Made by a program: the position numbers and the translations under genes. From JAZUCT01 sp045639255 (GTDB lineage Bacteria; Bacillota; Clostridia; Christensenellales; UBA1242): a stretch of 27,184 bases of DNA. Shown here one piece after another: positions 7,472 to 15,584 of the stretch. Within the stretch, counting starts at the first letter, position 1. Every line of letters starts with the position of its first letter. The notes below the pieces were generated by a model. It saw only the letters and a list, made by a program, of their open reading frames with translations, was not told where the DNA came from and did not search any database. The DNA lies in NCBI GenBank assembly GCA_045639255.1, contig JAZUCT010000019.1, forward strand, positions 1 to 27,184. The letters run 5' to 3'.

Positions 7472-7697
7472 TTAATTTAACTCCTTTTATTGCTTTTGGT
7501 TTAACTTTTGTGTTAATTTCTTCAACTTCCCGCTTAATATCGTTAACAACTGAAAGGTGTGAACTTAAACTTTCAATGGTTATTTGATATTTCTTTTCGC
7601 GTGAAGAAGTATCTTTTAAAATATATAAAAGCAAACCCACAAACAAGGTTGCCCATAAACCATTTGAAATGGCAAGATCCATTATTTCACTAAACAT
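7443..7697 (-). CDS. BhlA/UviB-type holin-like protein
   Basis: The 84-residue protein has one N-terminal membrane helix near residues 11-27, (GLWATLFVGLLLYILK), then a charged coiled segment starting KDTSSREKKYQ. This is the layout of the BhlA/UviB family, holin-like proteins of bacteriocin and phage loci in Bacillus and Clostridium. Its start overlaps the preceding coiled-coil gene by eight bases and its end overlaps the next holin gene, which suggests translational coupling. The family assignment rests on layout and short motif similarity. Confidence 0.75.
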   Translation of the reverse strand: MFSEIMDLAISNGLWATLFVGLLLYILKDTSSREKKYQITIESLSSHLSVVNDIKREVEEINTKVKPKAIKGVKLNATQLKEQD

Positions 7698-8592
7698 TAA
7701 ACTTCATTGCAAGTTGATTGAAATATGAACCAAGTTGATTTTTTAACACTTCTTCATTTTGTTTAATTTCTTCATATGCTTGTTCTTTTGGCATTGATTT
7801 GAAATATGAATAAGCAAGTTCATATTTTTCGCTGTTTTTAACAGTGTTTAATGCCATTGCACCATATTTGGCAACAAATTCGTTTAATTGCATTGAATTT
7901 TCGAAGTCTTGCTGATTTGCATTATTGTTAAAATTTAACCTGTCTTTTTCATATTCTTTCTCAATTTGTGCAATTTCGTTGTTATATTTTGTGATTTCTG
8001 CTTGTTTTTCTGCCAATTCATTGGTTAATGAATTTATTTCTTCATTAAGTTTTGATGCGTAAGTTATATCAAACTCTTTAAGCGCTTGCTCTTTTGCAAT
8101 ATTTAATGTGTCTATTTTTGAATTAATATCGTTAACAGCACTTGTAAGTTCGGCATCAATTTTGTTATATTCTTCAAGTTTTGCGTTATCGAATGCATTA
8201 AGTTGATTTATAACAATGCTACTTCTTGCAAGACCCCTTTTAAGTGCATCGTTAGAGGCTTCTTGTTTTATTTCGCTAACATTATTTGCAACACTTTGTT
8301 TAAGTTTGGTTGCATTTTCTGTTTTTTCAGTTAATGAATTTTTTAATGTTTCAACATTATTTTTGTTATCAGAATTGATTTTATCAACATTAAGATTGTA
8401 ATAATCTTTAAGTGAATCTTTTGCAAGTTGTGAAATTTCATCTTCTGTTTTTGAAACATTATCAAGTTTTACAAGATTTAATTCGTCTTCCATTTTGGAA
8501 GTTTTATTATTTAAATTATATTTGGAATCAACATCTTCAAAATAAGAATTTAATTCTTCAATATCCTTTGCTGTTTTTTTCTTTTCTGCCAC
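7690..8592 (-). CDS. Phage coiled-coil structural protein
   Basis: The 300-residue protein is largely helical. Long heptad-like stretches near 75-115 and 140-245 are rich in Glu, Lys, Asn, Leu and Ile. A conserved-looking motif RGLARSSI sits at 119-126 and a less charged globular tail follows. The GTG at 8592 is chosen because AAAGGAGG lies just upstream; an ATG 26 codons earlier lacks a comparable site. By position, after the tail protein and before the holins, it could be an ejected internal virion protein or a tail-tip component. Function is inferred from place only. Confidence 0.65.
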   Translation of the reverse strand: MAEKKKTAKDIEELNSYFEDVDSKYNLNNKTSKMEDELNLVKLDNVSKTEDEISQLAKDSLKDYYNLNVDKINSDNKNNVETLKNSLTEKTENATKLKQSVANNVSEIKQEASNDALKRGLARSSIVINQLNAFDNAKLEEYNKIDAELTSAVNDINSKIDTLNIAKEQALKEFDITYASKLNEEINSLTNELAEKQAEITKYNNEIAQIEKEYEKDRLNFNNNANQQDFENSMQLNEFVAKYGAMALNTVKNSEKYELAYSYFKSMPKEQAYEEIKQNEEVLKNQLGSYFNQLAMKFNV

Positions 8593-8666
8593 AACAAATC
8601 CTCCTTTTAAAAAATATTCTTTTAATTTAATTGCACGATTAAATGCAATAATTTGTTCTTTTGTTA

Positions 8667-10184
8667 TCACAATGCACCTAGTAAGTTAATTATTATTTGT
8701 GGGTTGGAAATTTCTGCATAAGCCCCCACGCTTTCAAAGTTAATTGCCACCAAACTGCCAATCATATTAACTGGAATTCTTGTTATGCCTGCACTGCCAT
8801 ATACCTTAATTTTTTTGGTTGCAGACTCGGTTATAACATAAACATAGCAATCAAACTTTGTTCTTAAATATATTTCTTTAATAACCTTTCTTCTGTCGCC
8901 ATAGCCTAAATCGGTTAATGGTGAAATCCATCGTTTTAAAGCATTATTTTCAAAAAATGTTCCACTTTTTGTAAGCATGCCCATTTTTAAAATGTTATCA
9001 CTGTTAAATAAGCAAATAAGTTGTGAAATTTGTTCATCTTCAACATTAAGCATGCATTTAACATCAACACCCCTTGTTAGCGAAAGTTCGCCAGTTTGAA
9101 CATCGAATGCAAGCAATGTGTTGTTATAATATGGGTGGCAAGTTTCACAACCAATGTTAAGTTCATCGCTGTAATTTAATCTGCATGCAAGAAAATATTT
9201 TCCCTTGTGAAAACATGCAACAGAATGCTGATTATCTGCAACAAACATATTATCAATGTTAAGTTGAATTTTTGATGCAGAAGAACCATTAAAATAATAA
9301 AGACCATCTCTGGCAAGAAAAATTAAGTTGTTTCCGCAAAGATGTGCAGTTTTTTCATATATTTTTGTGTTGGAAGAAAAACAGTGATTAACATAAAACT
9401 GTTCTTGGTCACCAAAGGCTGAAACTTTTGAAATGCCAAACTCACGCAAAATATATAAATAATCGTTAAAACTGAAAACTCGCTTTAACTCACCTAAATC
9501 ATCGGTGAAATCAATAAAACCGGCATCGTTAAGATTAATATCCCAATTTGTTGGATCAAGGTCGTCTGAAAAATAAAGTCGCCTTGGTTCTTTTTTGCTT
9601 ATTGCGAATAAGCGTTCATAGTGAATTGTCATATCGCAAATATCTGGCTGTGTTTGGTCTTTTTCAACTGCAATATATTGATTGTTTCCGTTAACATAAC
9701 CCATTGAGCCATCTGGGGCACAAATAAGCAAAACATTTTGCCCATTAAGATTATAGTTAACAGCAACACTTTCAAGGTTAAGCGAAACATCATATATTTT
9801 ATTAAAAAGTTGATCGCTGGAATAAATGTTCATATAATAAAGTTCGCAATTGGTTGTAAGCATTATTAACTTAAACTCTTGCGAACTGTTCTCTTGGTTA
9901 AAATATTTATAAAGCCAAACCTTATGCGGATAACCTGCATCGGCTGGCAAAAAAATTTGGCGCAGTGAATCGGGGTTGGTTTTTTCATAGGGTAAACCCA
10001 AATATTCAAAACCATAGCCAGTTTTTAATGCACCATTTTCAATTATATAGTTAAATGCGCTTTTGGCATATTTAAGTGGTAAAATATTTTCGTCTGTTAC
10101 TGAATTTATTTTTGAAAAACTGGAATAACTTAATTTAATTGTGCTTCCAGATTGCAATTTCACTCTTTTTGGATAAAAAAGCAA
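8667..10184 (-). CDS. Phage tail/stabilisation protein, propeller-like
   Basis: The 505-residue protein is rich in beta strands with repeated aromatic and Gly-Asp turns. The stretch RRLYFSDDLDPTNW (201-214), followed by DAGFIDF, is typical of propeller-fold tail proteins that extend the portal in podoviruses (P22 gp10-like stabilisation proteins, T7-like tail tube B). It follows the adaptor gene by one base and precedes the coiled-coil gene. The start is a TTG at 10184 with AAGG ten bases before it. A GTG eight codons later is a possible alternative. Confidence 0.65.
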   Translation of the reverse strand: MLFYPKRVKLQSGSTIKLSYSSFSKINSVTDENILPLKYAKSAFNYIIENGALKTGYGFEYLGLPYEKTNPDSLRQIFLPADAGYPHKVWLYKYFNQENSSQEFKLIMLTTNCELYYMNIYSSDQLFNKIYDVSLNLESVAVNYNLNGQNVLLICAPDGSMGYVNGNNQYIAVEKDQTQPDICDMTIHYERLFAISKKEPRRLYFSDDLDPTNWDINLNDAGFIDFTDDLGELKRVFSFNDYLYILREFGISKVSAFGDQEQFYVNHCFSSNTKIYEKTAHLCGNNLIFLARDGLYYFNGSSASKIQLNIDNMFVADNQHSVACFHKGKYFLACRLNYSDELNIGCETCHPYYNNTLLAFDVQTGELSLTRGVDVKCMLNVEDEQISQLICLFNSDNILKMGMLTKSGTFFENNALKRWISPLTDLGYGDRRKVIKEIYLRTKFDCYVYVITESATKKIKVYGSAGITRIPVNMIGSLVAINFESVGAYAEISNPQIIINLLGAL

Positions 10185-10185
10185 C

Positions 10186-10773
10186 CTAGATAAACCTTCG
10201 TGGTTTTATATAAAGTTTTTCGGTTTTTTGTTGTGAAATAAGCAATGCTTGTTTAAACTTTGTTTCCCAAAGCGAAAAACTATCACTTATGTTAAACCTT
10301 AAACAATAGTAAGCACATGTTCCGTAACACATAACGCTTTCACTTATTTTCCCATCAAAATTTTGCATTTGGTCGTTCATAATTTCCAAAATATCTGGTA
10401 AATAGCGATATTTTAAGGTGTATGTTCCGTTATCGGTTATTAAATTATTATATTCAATTTCAAAACTGTGTTCTTTGCCATTTTTATTTTTAAGGCTTTT
10501 AACATTTCTGAATTTTTTTGAAAGTGTGGTTAAATCAAATTTTTTATCAGTAACAACTATTTCTTCTGTGTGATATAGCGGAAGATAATCGCTGGCAATT
10601 TCGTTATATGCTTCCAGCATGCAAAAAATTAAAGTATCATATTCTTCTGCAAGGTCTTCTTCCGATGCGGTGAAACTTTCGTGCCAACCGCCACTGTTAA
10701 TATATAAGGCAAGTTCTTGTTTGTTCAGCATTGTTGCTGTTTTTATTAATGCATCTTTTGCGTTAAGTTTCAT
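10186..10773 (-). CDS. Phage head-tail adaptor or tail tube A-like protein
   Basis: The 195-residue protein is helical at the N-terminus (KDALIKTATMLNKQELALYIN), has a beta-rich centre (VVTDKKFDLTTL, NNLITDNGTYTLKYRYLP) and a C-terminal helix ending IKPRRF. Size, layout and place between capsid and propeller protein fit the tail tubular A or gp4-type adaptors of podoviruses. Its ATG overlaps the preceding stop as ATGA, and AAGGAG precedes it. The role is inferred from position and shape. Confidence 0.6.
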   Translation of the reverse strand: MKLNAKDALIKTATMLNKQELALYINSGGWHESFTASEEDLAEEYDTLIFCMLEAYNEIASDYLPLYHTEEIVVTDKKFDLTTLSKKFRNVKSLKNKNGKEHSFEIEYNNLITDNGTYTLKYRYLPDILEIMNDQMQNFDGKISESVMCYGTCAYYCLRFNISDSFSLWETKFKQALLISQQKTEKLYIKPRRFI

Positions 10774-11150
10774 AAACTCTCCTTTTTAGCAAAAACAGAA
10801 GAAAAGTTTGCTTGTTTTGTGCTGTTTTGCAAGAAAAACATAATTTCATAACCCCGTTGTTTAATATAATCTTCTTTTTCTTTTTTGGAATTCAGTTCCT
10901 GCTGTGAGTTGTAATTTTCAATTTCTTGCAAATTTGCAGTTAAGTTTTTAACACTTGTTTTTTGTGCGTGCATTAAAGTTCTGTTATCAAGTTGGGAATA
11001 TGGCACGATAAAACAAAAACTATTTTTTTGTTTTTTGGAGTGAACTTCAAAACAATTTTTTTGTGCATTAAAAACAATATAAAAACTTTTATCTGTTTGT
11101 TTTAAGCGGTTAACAATGTTAAACGCATTATTTTTTATTATTTTTTGCAA
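10770..11150 (-). CDS. Small phage protein of unknown function
   Basis: The 126-residue protein follows the capsid gene, as do many small unnamed podovirus proteins. Residues 15-60 contain YIVFNAQKNCFEVHSKKQ, a beta-rich patch. The C-terminal half is helical and rich in Gln, Asn and Lys. The start is a TTG at 11150 with AAGGAG ten bases upstream. It is coupled to the adaptor gene by an ATGA overlap. I do not recognise a function. Confidence 0.5.
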   Translation of the reverse strand: MQKIIKNNAFNIVNRLKQTDKSFYIVFNAQKNCFEVHSKKQKNSFCFIVPYSQLDNRTLMHAQKTSVKNLTANLQEIENYNSQQELNSKKEKEDYIKQRGYEIMFFLQNSTKQANFSSVFAKKESL

Positions 11151-11188
11151 ACTTTTCTTGCTCCTTTTGCCCTTTCTGTTATAGGGAT

Positions 11189-11211
11189 AATTTGAAAATT
11201 TATTTCAAATT
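11189..11211 (-). terminator. AT-rich hairpin after the capsid gene
   Basis: AATTTGAAA (11189-11197) and TTTCAAATT (11203-11211) form a perfect nine-pair stem with a five-base loop, ten bases after the capsid stop. There is no T tract on the minus strand. It is therefore more likely an mRNA stabiliser or partial attenuator than a full terminator. Confidence 0.35.
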
Positions 11212-11220
11212 GTAAGTTTC

Positions 11221-12390
11221 TTATTCAGCAGTTATTCCGCTGATTTTTGCTTGACCTTTTGGTCTGTCGCAAATTAAATCGCCATACTTAACCAAAGTTG
11301 CATAATATGCTGGATAGCCTGCTTTTTGTTTAATAACTTTGCCATCTTCACCTTCAAGCCATTTCCAATCGCATAGTTGGTGGAAAGTGAAATCTTTTGT
11401 GTTAAGTAAGTATGCTTCGCCATCTTCAATGAATTTATCCGAAACAACTGGAATACCGTTGAATGTGATTGCTTTGTGTCCGCCAGCAAGTTCCATAACA
11501 TCGATGTTGCGTTTGAATGATGAAAGATAATCGATATACATTCTTTTAACATTGCTTGCGCAAGTGATAAAGTCAACTGCGCTTCCGCTTTCTTCTTCCA
11601 AAGTGTCAATTGCTTCTTGAAGAAGTGAATCTGAAATTGCACCTGCGTTTTCTTTCATGTAAGGAACAAGCCATTTGTTTGTTTCCCTATCAATTCCGTA
11701 AAGAGTGCCTGTTGTTTTGAAAATTTGGCCAAGACCAGTGATTTCGTTATCTTTTGAGCCTTGAACTGTGAAATAGCAACCTGCAACAAATGCTTCACTT
11801 GAAGTTGTTTTGTTAAGTGTGATTGTTTTGTTTGCTCTGTCAATATTCATAATTCTTGCACCATGAAGATCTGCAATTTCTTCACCTTCGGCAGTGAAGC
11901 AATCAACAACCAAACCTTCAATAAGCGGTTTAATTGTGTTAACAGTTATAACTGCACCGCTAACACCAGTTACTGTTGAAAGAACGCCTGTTCCATCGCC
12001 ATATAACATTCTGCCAAGGTTATATGAACTTGCTTTAATAAGCCCGTCCATTTCAGCATTTAAAAGATTAACAAATGCACCTGCATTGTTTTGGCTGGCA
12101 CGAACTGCTTTATCTGAAATTTCAATTGTGCCATAAAGGTTTTTAAGAGTTGAAGTGAATTGTTTATAGTTATTTGCAGCAGCAGTTGGAAGTGAACCAT
12201 TTTCAGTTCCTGCGCCAATACCACCATTTATGCCAAATGGTGCAACCTTTTTAATTTCTTTTCCCCACACATCGTTTGATGATTGTTTAATTTTTGTTAA
12301 AAGTGGGTTTGCGTTTGTGTTAAGTTGGTTAGAAATAACACCTAAATACACTGTTTTTAATGCGTTTTCTGCACTTTGAAGTGTTACCAT
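11221..12390 (-). CDS. Phage major capsid protein (HK97-fold candidate)
   Basis: The 389-residue protein lies directly after the scaffold gene, the standard place for the major capsid protein. Its N-terminal part has a long alpha-like segment (KAVRASQNNAGAFVNLLNAEM). Its middle has a Gly-rich beta region (GVSGAVITVNTIKPL) compatible with a P-domain insertion. Its C-terminus resembles capsid sequences in which FNGIPVVSDKFI precedes the last strands. AAAGGAG lies upstream of the ATG. The HK97 fold is inferred. Confidence 0.8.
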   Translation of the reverse strand: MVTLQSAENALKTVYLGVISNQLNTNANPLLTKIKQSSNDVWGKEIKKVAPFGINGGIGAGTENGSLPTAAANNYKQFTSTLKNLYGTIEISDKAVRASQNNAGAFVNLLNAEMDGLIKASSYNLGRMLYGDGTGVLSTVTGVSGAVITVNTIKPLIEGLVVDCFTAEGEEIADLHGARIMNIDRANKTITLNKTTSSEAFVAGCYFTVQGSKDNEITGLGQIFKTTGTLYGIDRETNKWLVPYMKENAGAISDSLLQEAIDTLEEESGSAVDFITCASNVKRMYIDYLSSFKRNIDVMELAGGHKAITFNGIPVVSDKFIEDGEAYLLNTKDFTFHQLCDWKWLEGEDGKVIKQKAGYPAYYATLVKYGDLICDRPKGQAKISGITAE

Positions 12391-12425
12391 AAATTAATTA
12401 ATCTCCTTTTAGTTTTTTGCAAAAC

Positions 12426-13097
12426 TTATTTAAACATTGCCCTTACAAGTTTTGATGCATCTTCCAAAGTGGAAACTGTGTTTTGTTTTGAAAGTGCAAA
12501 TGCTCCGCTTTTTGAATTCATAAGTTTAGGCGAATGTTTTTCTTTAACACATTCAACATAGTTTTTAATAATGTTATCTTTAATTTCGGCATTATTTGAA
12601 ACAAGTTGTGTTAAAAATTCTGGGTTTTGCATTTGTTGTTTTAATTTGCTTAGGTTGTTCATTAAAACTTTTGTCCAGGCTTTATCTAAGGCATTTTCAC
12701 TGTTTAAAAGTTCAGTGTTGCTTATTAAAAGTTCGGAAATTTCTTTTGAATATTCCCTTGCATCTTGGTTTGCGGAAAGAAAAGTGTTAACCTTTTCTGC
12801 CCACTGTGAATTTTGTTGCGGTAACGATTGAACGCTATTATCGCAACTTTTTTTTGAAATTTCGCTTAATTTTTGGCATTTTTTTGTGAATTCTGCTTGC
12901 AAATTGTTATAAGCAGTTAAAAGTGATGAAACATCTTTGAATTTTCCAAGATTAATTTCTTGTTGTGTTTTTTCAGTGTTTTCACTTTCTTCAATGTCTT
13001 CAATTTTTTCAGTTAATTGAACATCTTGTTCGTTTTGAACAATTTGGTCAAAATTTTCTTGTTCTGTTTCAGTTGCTTGAATGTTTTGTTCTTCCAT
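12426..13097 (-). CDS. Phage scaffolding protein
   Basis: Scaffold proteins guide procapsid assembly and are then released. The 223-residue protein is strongly acidic over residues 1-50 and then helical. The segment LGKFKDVSSLLTAYNNLQ (50-67) is characteristic of scaffolds of T7-like and related podoviruses. A helical Lys-containing C-terminus probably contacts the capsid protein. It lies one base after the portal stop and 35 bases before the capsid gene, the standard order. GGAAG precedes the ATG. Confidence 0.75.
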   Translation of the reverse strand: MEEQNIQATETEQENFDQIVQNEQDVQLTEKIEDIEESENTEKTQQEINLGKFKDVSSLLTAYNNLQAEFTKKCQKLSEISKKSCDNSVQSLPQQNSQWAEKVNTFLSANQDAREYSKEISELLISNTELLNSENALDKAWTKVLMNNLSKLKQQMQNPEFLTQLVSNNAEIKDNIIKNYVECVKEKHSPKLMNSKSGAFALSKQNTVSTLEDASKLVRAMFK

Positions 13098-13098
13098 T

Positions 13099-15000
13099 TT
13101 AAACTTCCTTTTTAACTAGATTTTGTTGTGATAAAATTTTGTGTTGTTGAATATGAGTTAAAAATAATTCTTTAAGTTCAGGGTGCAATTTAACTTTCTT
13201 TTCAAATTCATTTGAAAGCATATATGCAATATGCTGATTAATATGAATGGTATGATCATCGATTTCCATAACATCGCAAGGGTTAAATTTAATCATTTCA
13301 ATGTTTTCGGTGTCTGCTTTTTTTGTGTGCAAACTGGTTAAATCTTGTGCACCTTCCCACATTCCAAACCCTAACAAATCCAAAACTTTAAGTCGCATTG
13401 AGTTGGAAAGTTTGCCATTTTCATCGTGAAGTAAACCTGCATTAAGAAGTTCAAACACCATGCTTCGTTTTTGAGAAATTGTTTCGTTCATTTCGTTTTC
13501 TGTTTCAAAAACAATATCATCGCTGGAAATATCAGAATTTTTAAAGTAGAACATATCAACACCGCCATCGGCACCAATAAGTTTTGCTGTGCGTTTGCCC
13601 ACACTGAATTGTTTATAAAGCCTTAAAATTTGGCTGGCAATTTCTTTTTGTGCTGATCGAATGTTTTCTGCGGTTTGAGTAAGTTTAGATTCATCTTGTT
13701 CAATTAACAATTGCAATGCAACACCACTTATGTTGTTTGAAATGGTTGAACTTGAACGCATTAAATCACTTACACCACTTAGCAAAATAAATTCTTGCAA
13801 CAACCTATCTTCTTCATAAGCAAAATCTGATGGAACTTTTCCTGTTGCCATAAGGCTTGGTGGAGTGCTTCCTTGCCTATAAACAAGCACTTTGCCGGGG
13901 CTTATGCCTTCTTCCACAAGGTTATCAATATCCACAGAGCCATCTTCAACAGTTACAACACCCATTGAAAGTCTGTTTAAATATTCATGCTTTCTGTTTT
14001 TTATTGCGTTATATGCCCTTTGAATTGGAATGCACCTTTCAATAACACTGCTTCCCCAGAAATTGCCTGAAACTTGCAGTGCGTTTTGTTGCACAAATGG
14101 AAATCCCCTTAAATTATCTTGTTTATTTATGTAAGGCAACTCGCCAATATAAAGCACTTGATTTTCACAAACAACAATTAATCTGCCGTTAGGAAATTCT
14201 TTTGTAGGCATTTCATATTTTTCAATAACAACTGCGTTATCTTTTTTGGTTTTTGCAGTTATTCGGTTAACTTTTGAACTGTAACCAAATCCGCCAACAG
14301 AAGAAACACTATCAAGGCTGAACACATCAATATCTTTGCCTTGCACTTTAATGCCCCAGTTAAGTTCAATATCTTTAACGCTGTATGCCTTTGCATGCAT
14401 AATGCTTTTGCATTCTTCTATTGAACCAGCACTTAAATTATCTGGATAAATTTCATAAGGTGGACAAACACAAACTTCAACATCGCCTTCATAAATTGGT
14501 TCGCCATTTTCGGTTTCGCCAATAATTTCGCCCGCTTTTTCGTTCCACATAACCTTATAGAACACACTTCCTGCAATTTCACTCCATAAGGTTGCTTGAT
14601 TTGTTAATTCGTTAAGTTTATGTTTATGTTTGCATGCTTGAATTATTTTTTTGGAAACTTTTGCAGTGTATACATCTTTTTCATCGTTACTTGCAGGAAC
14701 AACTGCCATGGTTGGTTGAACACGCACAAGTTTGCTCATTCGTGCTTCAAGAATTGGTGCAATATGGTTATAAACTTCCCTTTCCTGCCAAAAATATTGT
14801 TTATCGAAATCTTGCACTTCATTGTTTGGTGCAATGGAACAATATTGATTGCCTAAAAGAAAATTAAGGTTAAGTTGCCATTGTGCTTCGAAAGGTTTTC
14901 TTTCTTCACATCTTTCCAAGAAATCTTGTTGCACTTGTTCGGCAATTTCTTGAAATTGTTTTTCGGTTAAAGATTTGTTTTTTTCTGTTTTCTTTTTCAT
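13099..15000 (-). CDS. Phage portal protein, P22-like
   Basis: The portal forms the dodecameric channel through which the terminase pumps DNA and to which the tail attaches. The 633-residue protein starts with a helical segment, then NHIAPILEARMSKLVRVQP near 98-116. It has a CPPYEIYPDN motif typical of P22-type portals, a long stem-like region (VIERCIPIQRAYNAIKNRKHE), and a helical tail. Length fits the P22-like group rather than the shorter SPP1 or HK97 portals. AAAGGGAG precedes the ATG. Confidence 0.85.
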   Translation of the reverse strand: MKKKTEKNKSLTEKQFQEIAEQVQQDFLERCEERKPFEAQWQLNLNFLLGNQYCSIAPNNEVQDFDKQYFWQEREVYNHIAPILEARMSKLVRVQPTMAVVPASNDEKDVYTAKVSKKIIQACKHKHKLNELTNQATLWSEIAGSVFYKVMWNEKAGEIIGETENGEPIYEGDVEVCVCPPYEIYPDNLSAGSIEECKSIMHAKAYSVKDIELNWGIKVQGKDIDVFSLDSVSSVGGFGYSSKVNRITAKTKKDNAVVIEKYEMPTKEFPNGRLIVVCENQVLYIGELPYINKQDNLRGFPFVQQNALQVSGNFWGSSVIERCIPIQRAYNAIKNRKHEYLNRLSMGVVTVEDGSVDIDNLVEEGISPGKVLVYRQGSTPPSLMATGKVPSDFAYEEDRLLQEFILLSGVSDLMRSSSTISNNISGVALQLLIEQDESKLTQTAENIRSAQKEIASQILRLYKQFSVGKRTAKLIGADGGVDMFYFKNSDISSDDIVFETENEMNETISQKRSMVFELLNAGLLHDENGKLSNSMRLKVLDLLGFGMWEGAQDLTSLHTKKADTENIEMIKFNPCDVMEIDDHTIHINQHIAYMLSNEFEKKVKLHPELKELFLTHIQQHKILSQQNLVKKEV

Positions 15001-15015
15001 TTAATTTTCTCCCTT

Positions 15016-15231
15016 TTATTCTTCCACTCGTTTTGGTTTTGCAAAGGCGTTTTTAACACCTTTTGGTGTTTTTTTCTTTGCCATGAATTTATATATTTCA
15101 GTTAAGCAACTTTCACAAATATGAGTTCGTGTGTTAAACAAATTTTTCTTTAAGTCAATTCTGTAAGTTGCTTTGTTTTTGCAACCTGAAATATCGCATT
15201 TAATGTTATGGTTTATTTGTGTTATGTTCAT
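15016..15231 (-). CDS. Small Cys4 zinc-ribbon-like phage protein
   Basis: The 71-residue protein has cysteines at 12, 17, 39 and 42 (CX4C, then CX2C), a layout suggesting a zinc ribbon, and a basic tail (AKKKTPKGVKNAFAKPKR) that could bind nucleic acid. Its ATG overlaps the stop of the preceding gene by one base (TGATG), so translation is probably coupled. It sits between the small-terminase-like gene and the portal gene. I do not know its role. Confidence 0.6.
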   Translation of the reverse strand: MNITQINHNIKCDISGCKNKATYRIDLKKNLFNTRTHICESCLTEIYKFMAKKKTPKGVKNAFAKPKRVEE

Positions 15232-15533
15232 CAGTTAATTTCTCCCTTTAATTGTTCAATTATTTTTTGTTTTTCTTGTTCAAGTTCTTCATCGGTTAAG
15301 TTTTCAAGGCTGGTTTTAGGTGGGTCGTCATAAAGTTCCAACAAGGTTTTAAGTGCGGTTGTATCTGGCGGAATTTCTTTGGTTGTTACTTTGCGTTTTG
15401 TAAGCGTTAGTTCGTTTTCAGTGGTGGCATATTCTTCAATGGTTTCACTGCAAGTGAACCCAATTGCTTTTTTTAAAAGTGCATCTTGCAAAGCAGAAGT
15501 TATTTTTTTTGATTTCAGTTTTGTTTTTTTCAT
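15231..15533 (-). CDS. Small-terminase-like protein
   Basis: The 100-residue protein contains LLKKAIGFTCSETIEEYA and then TLTKRKVTTKEIPPDTTALKTL. This resembles the C-terminal part of many phage small terminase subunits, where the lysine-rich strand is followed by IPPD and a helix. The N-terminal helix-turn-helix those proteins use to bind DNA is missing, so it may be shortened or split. The order is also unusual, since it follows rather than precedes the large subunit. AAAGGA precedes the ATG at 15533. Confidence 0.5.
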   Translation of the reverse strand: MKKTKLKSKKITSALQDALLKKAIGFTCSETIEEYATTENELTLTKRKVTTKEIPPDTTALKTLLELYDDPPKTSLENLTDEELEQEKQKIIEQLKGEIN

Positions 15534-15584
15534 GTTTGTTTCCTTTGCATTAAAAAACACCGTTAACAAAAAGTGTTAAAAGTG

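Noticed and set aside
11180..11190. TAGGGATAA resembling part of the I-SceI homing endonuclease site
   Set aside because: Only nine bases match; the rest of the 18-base site is absent.
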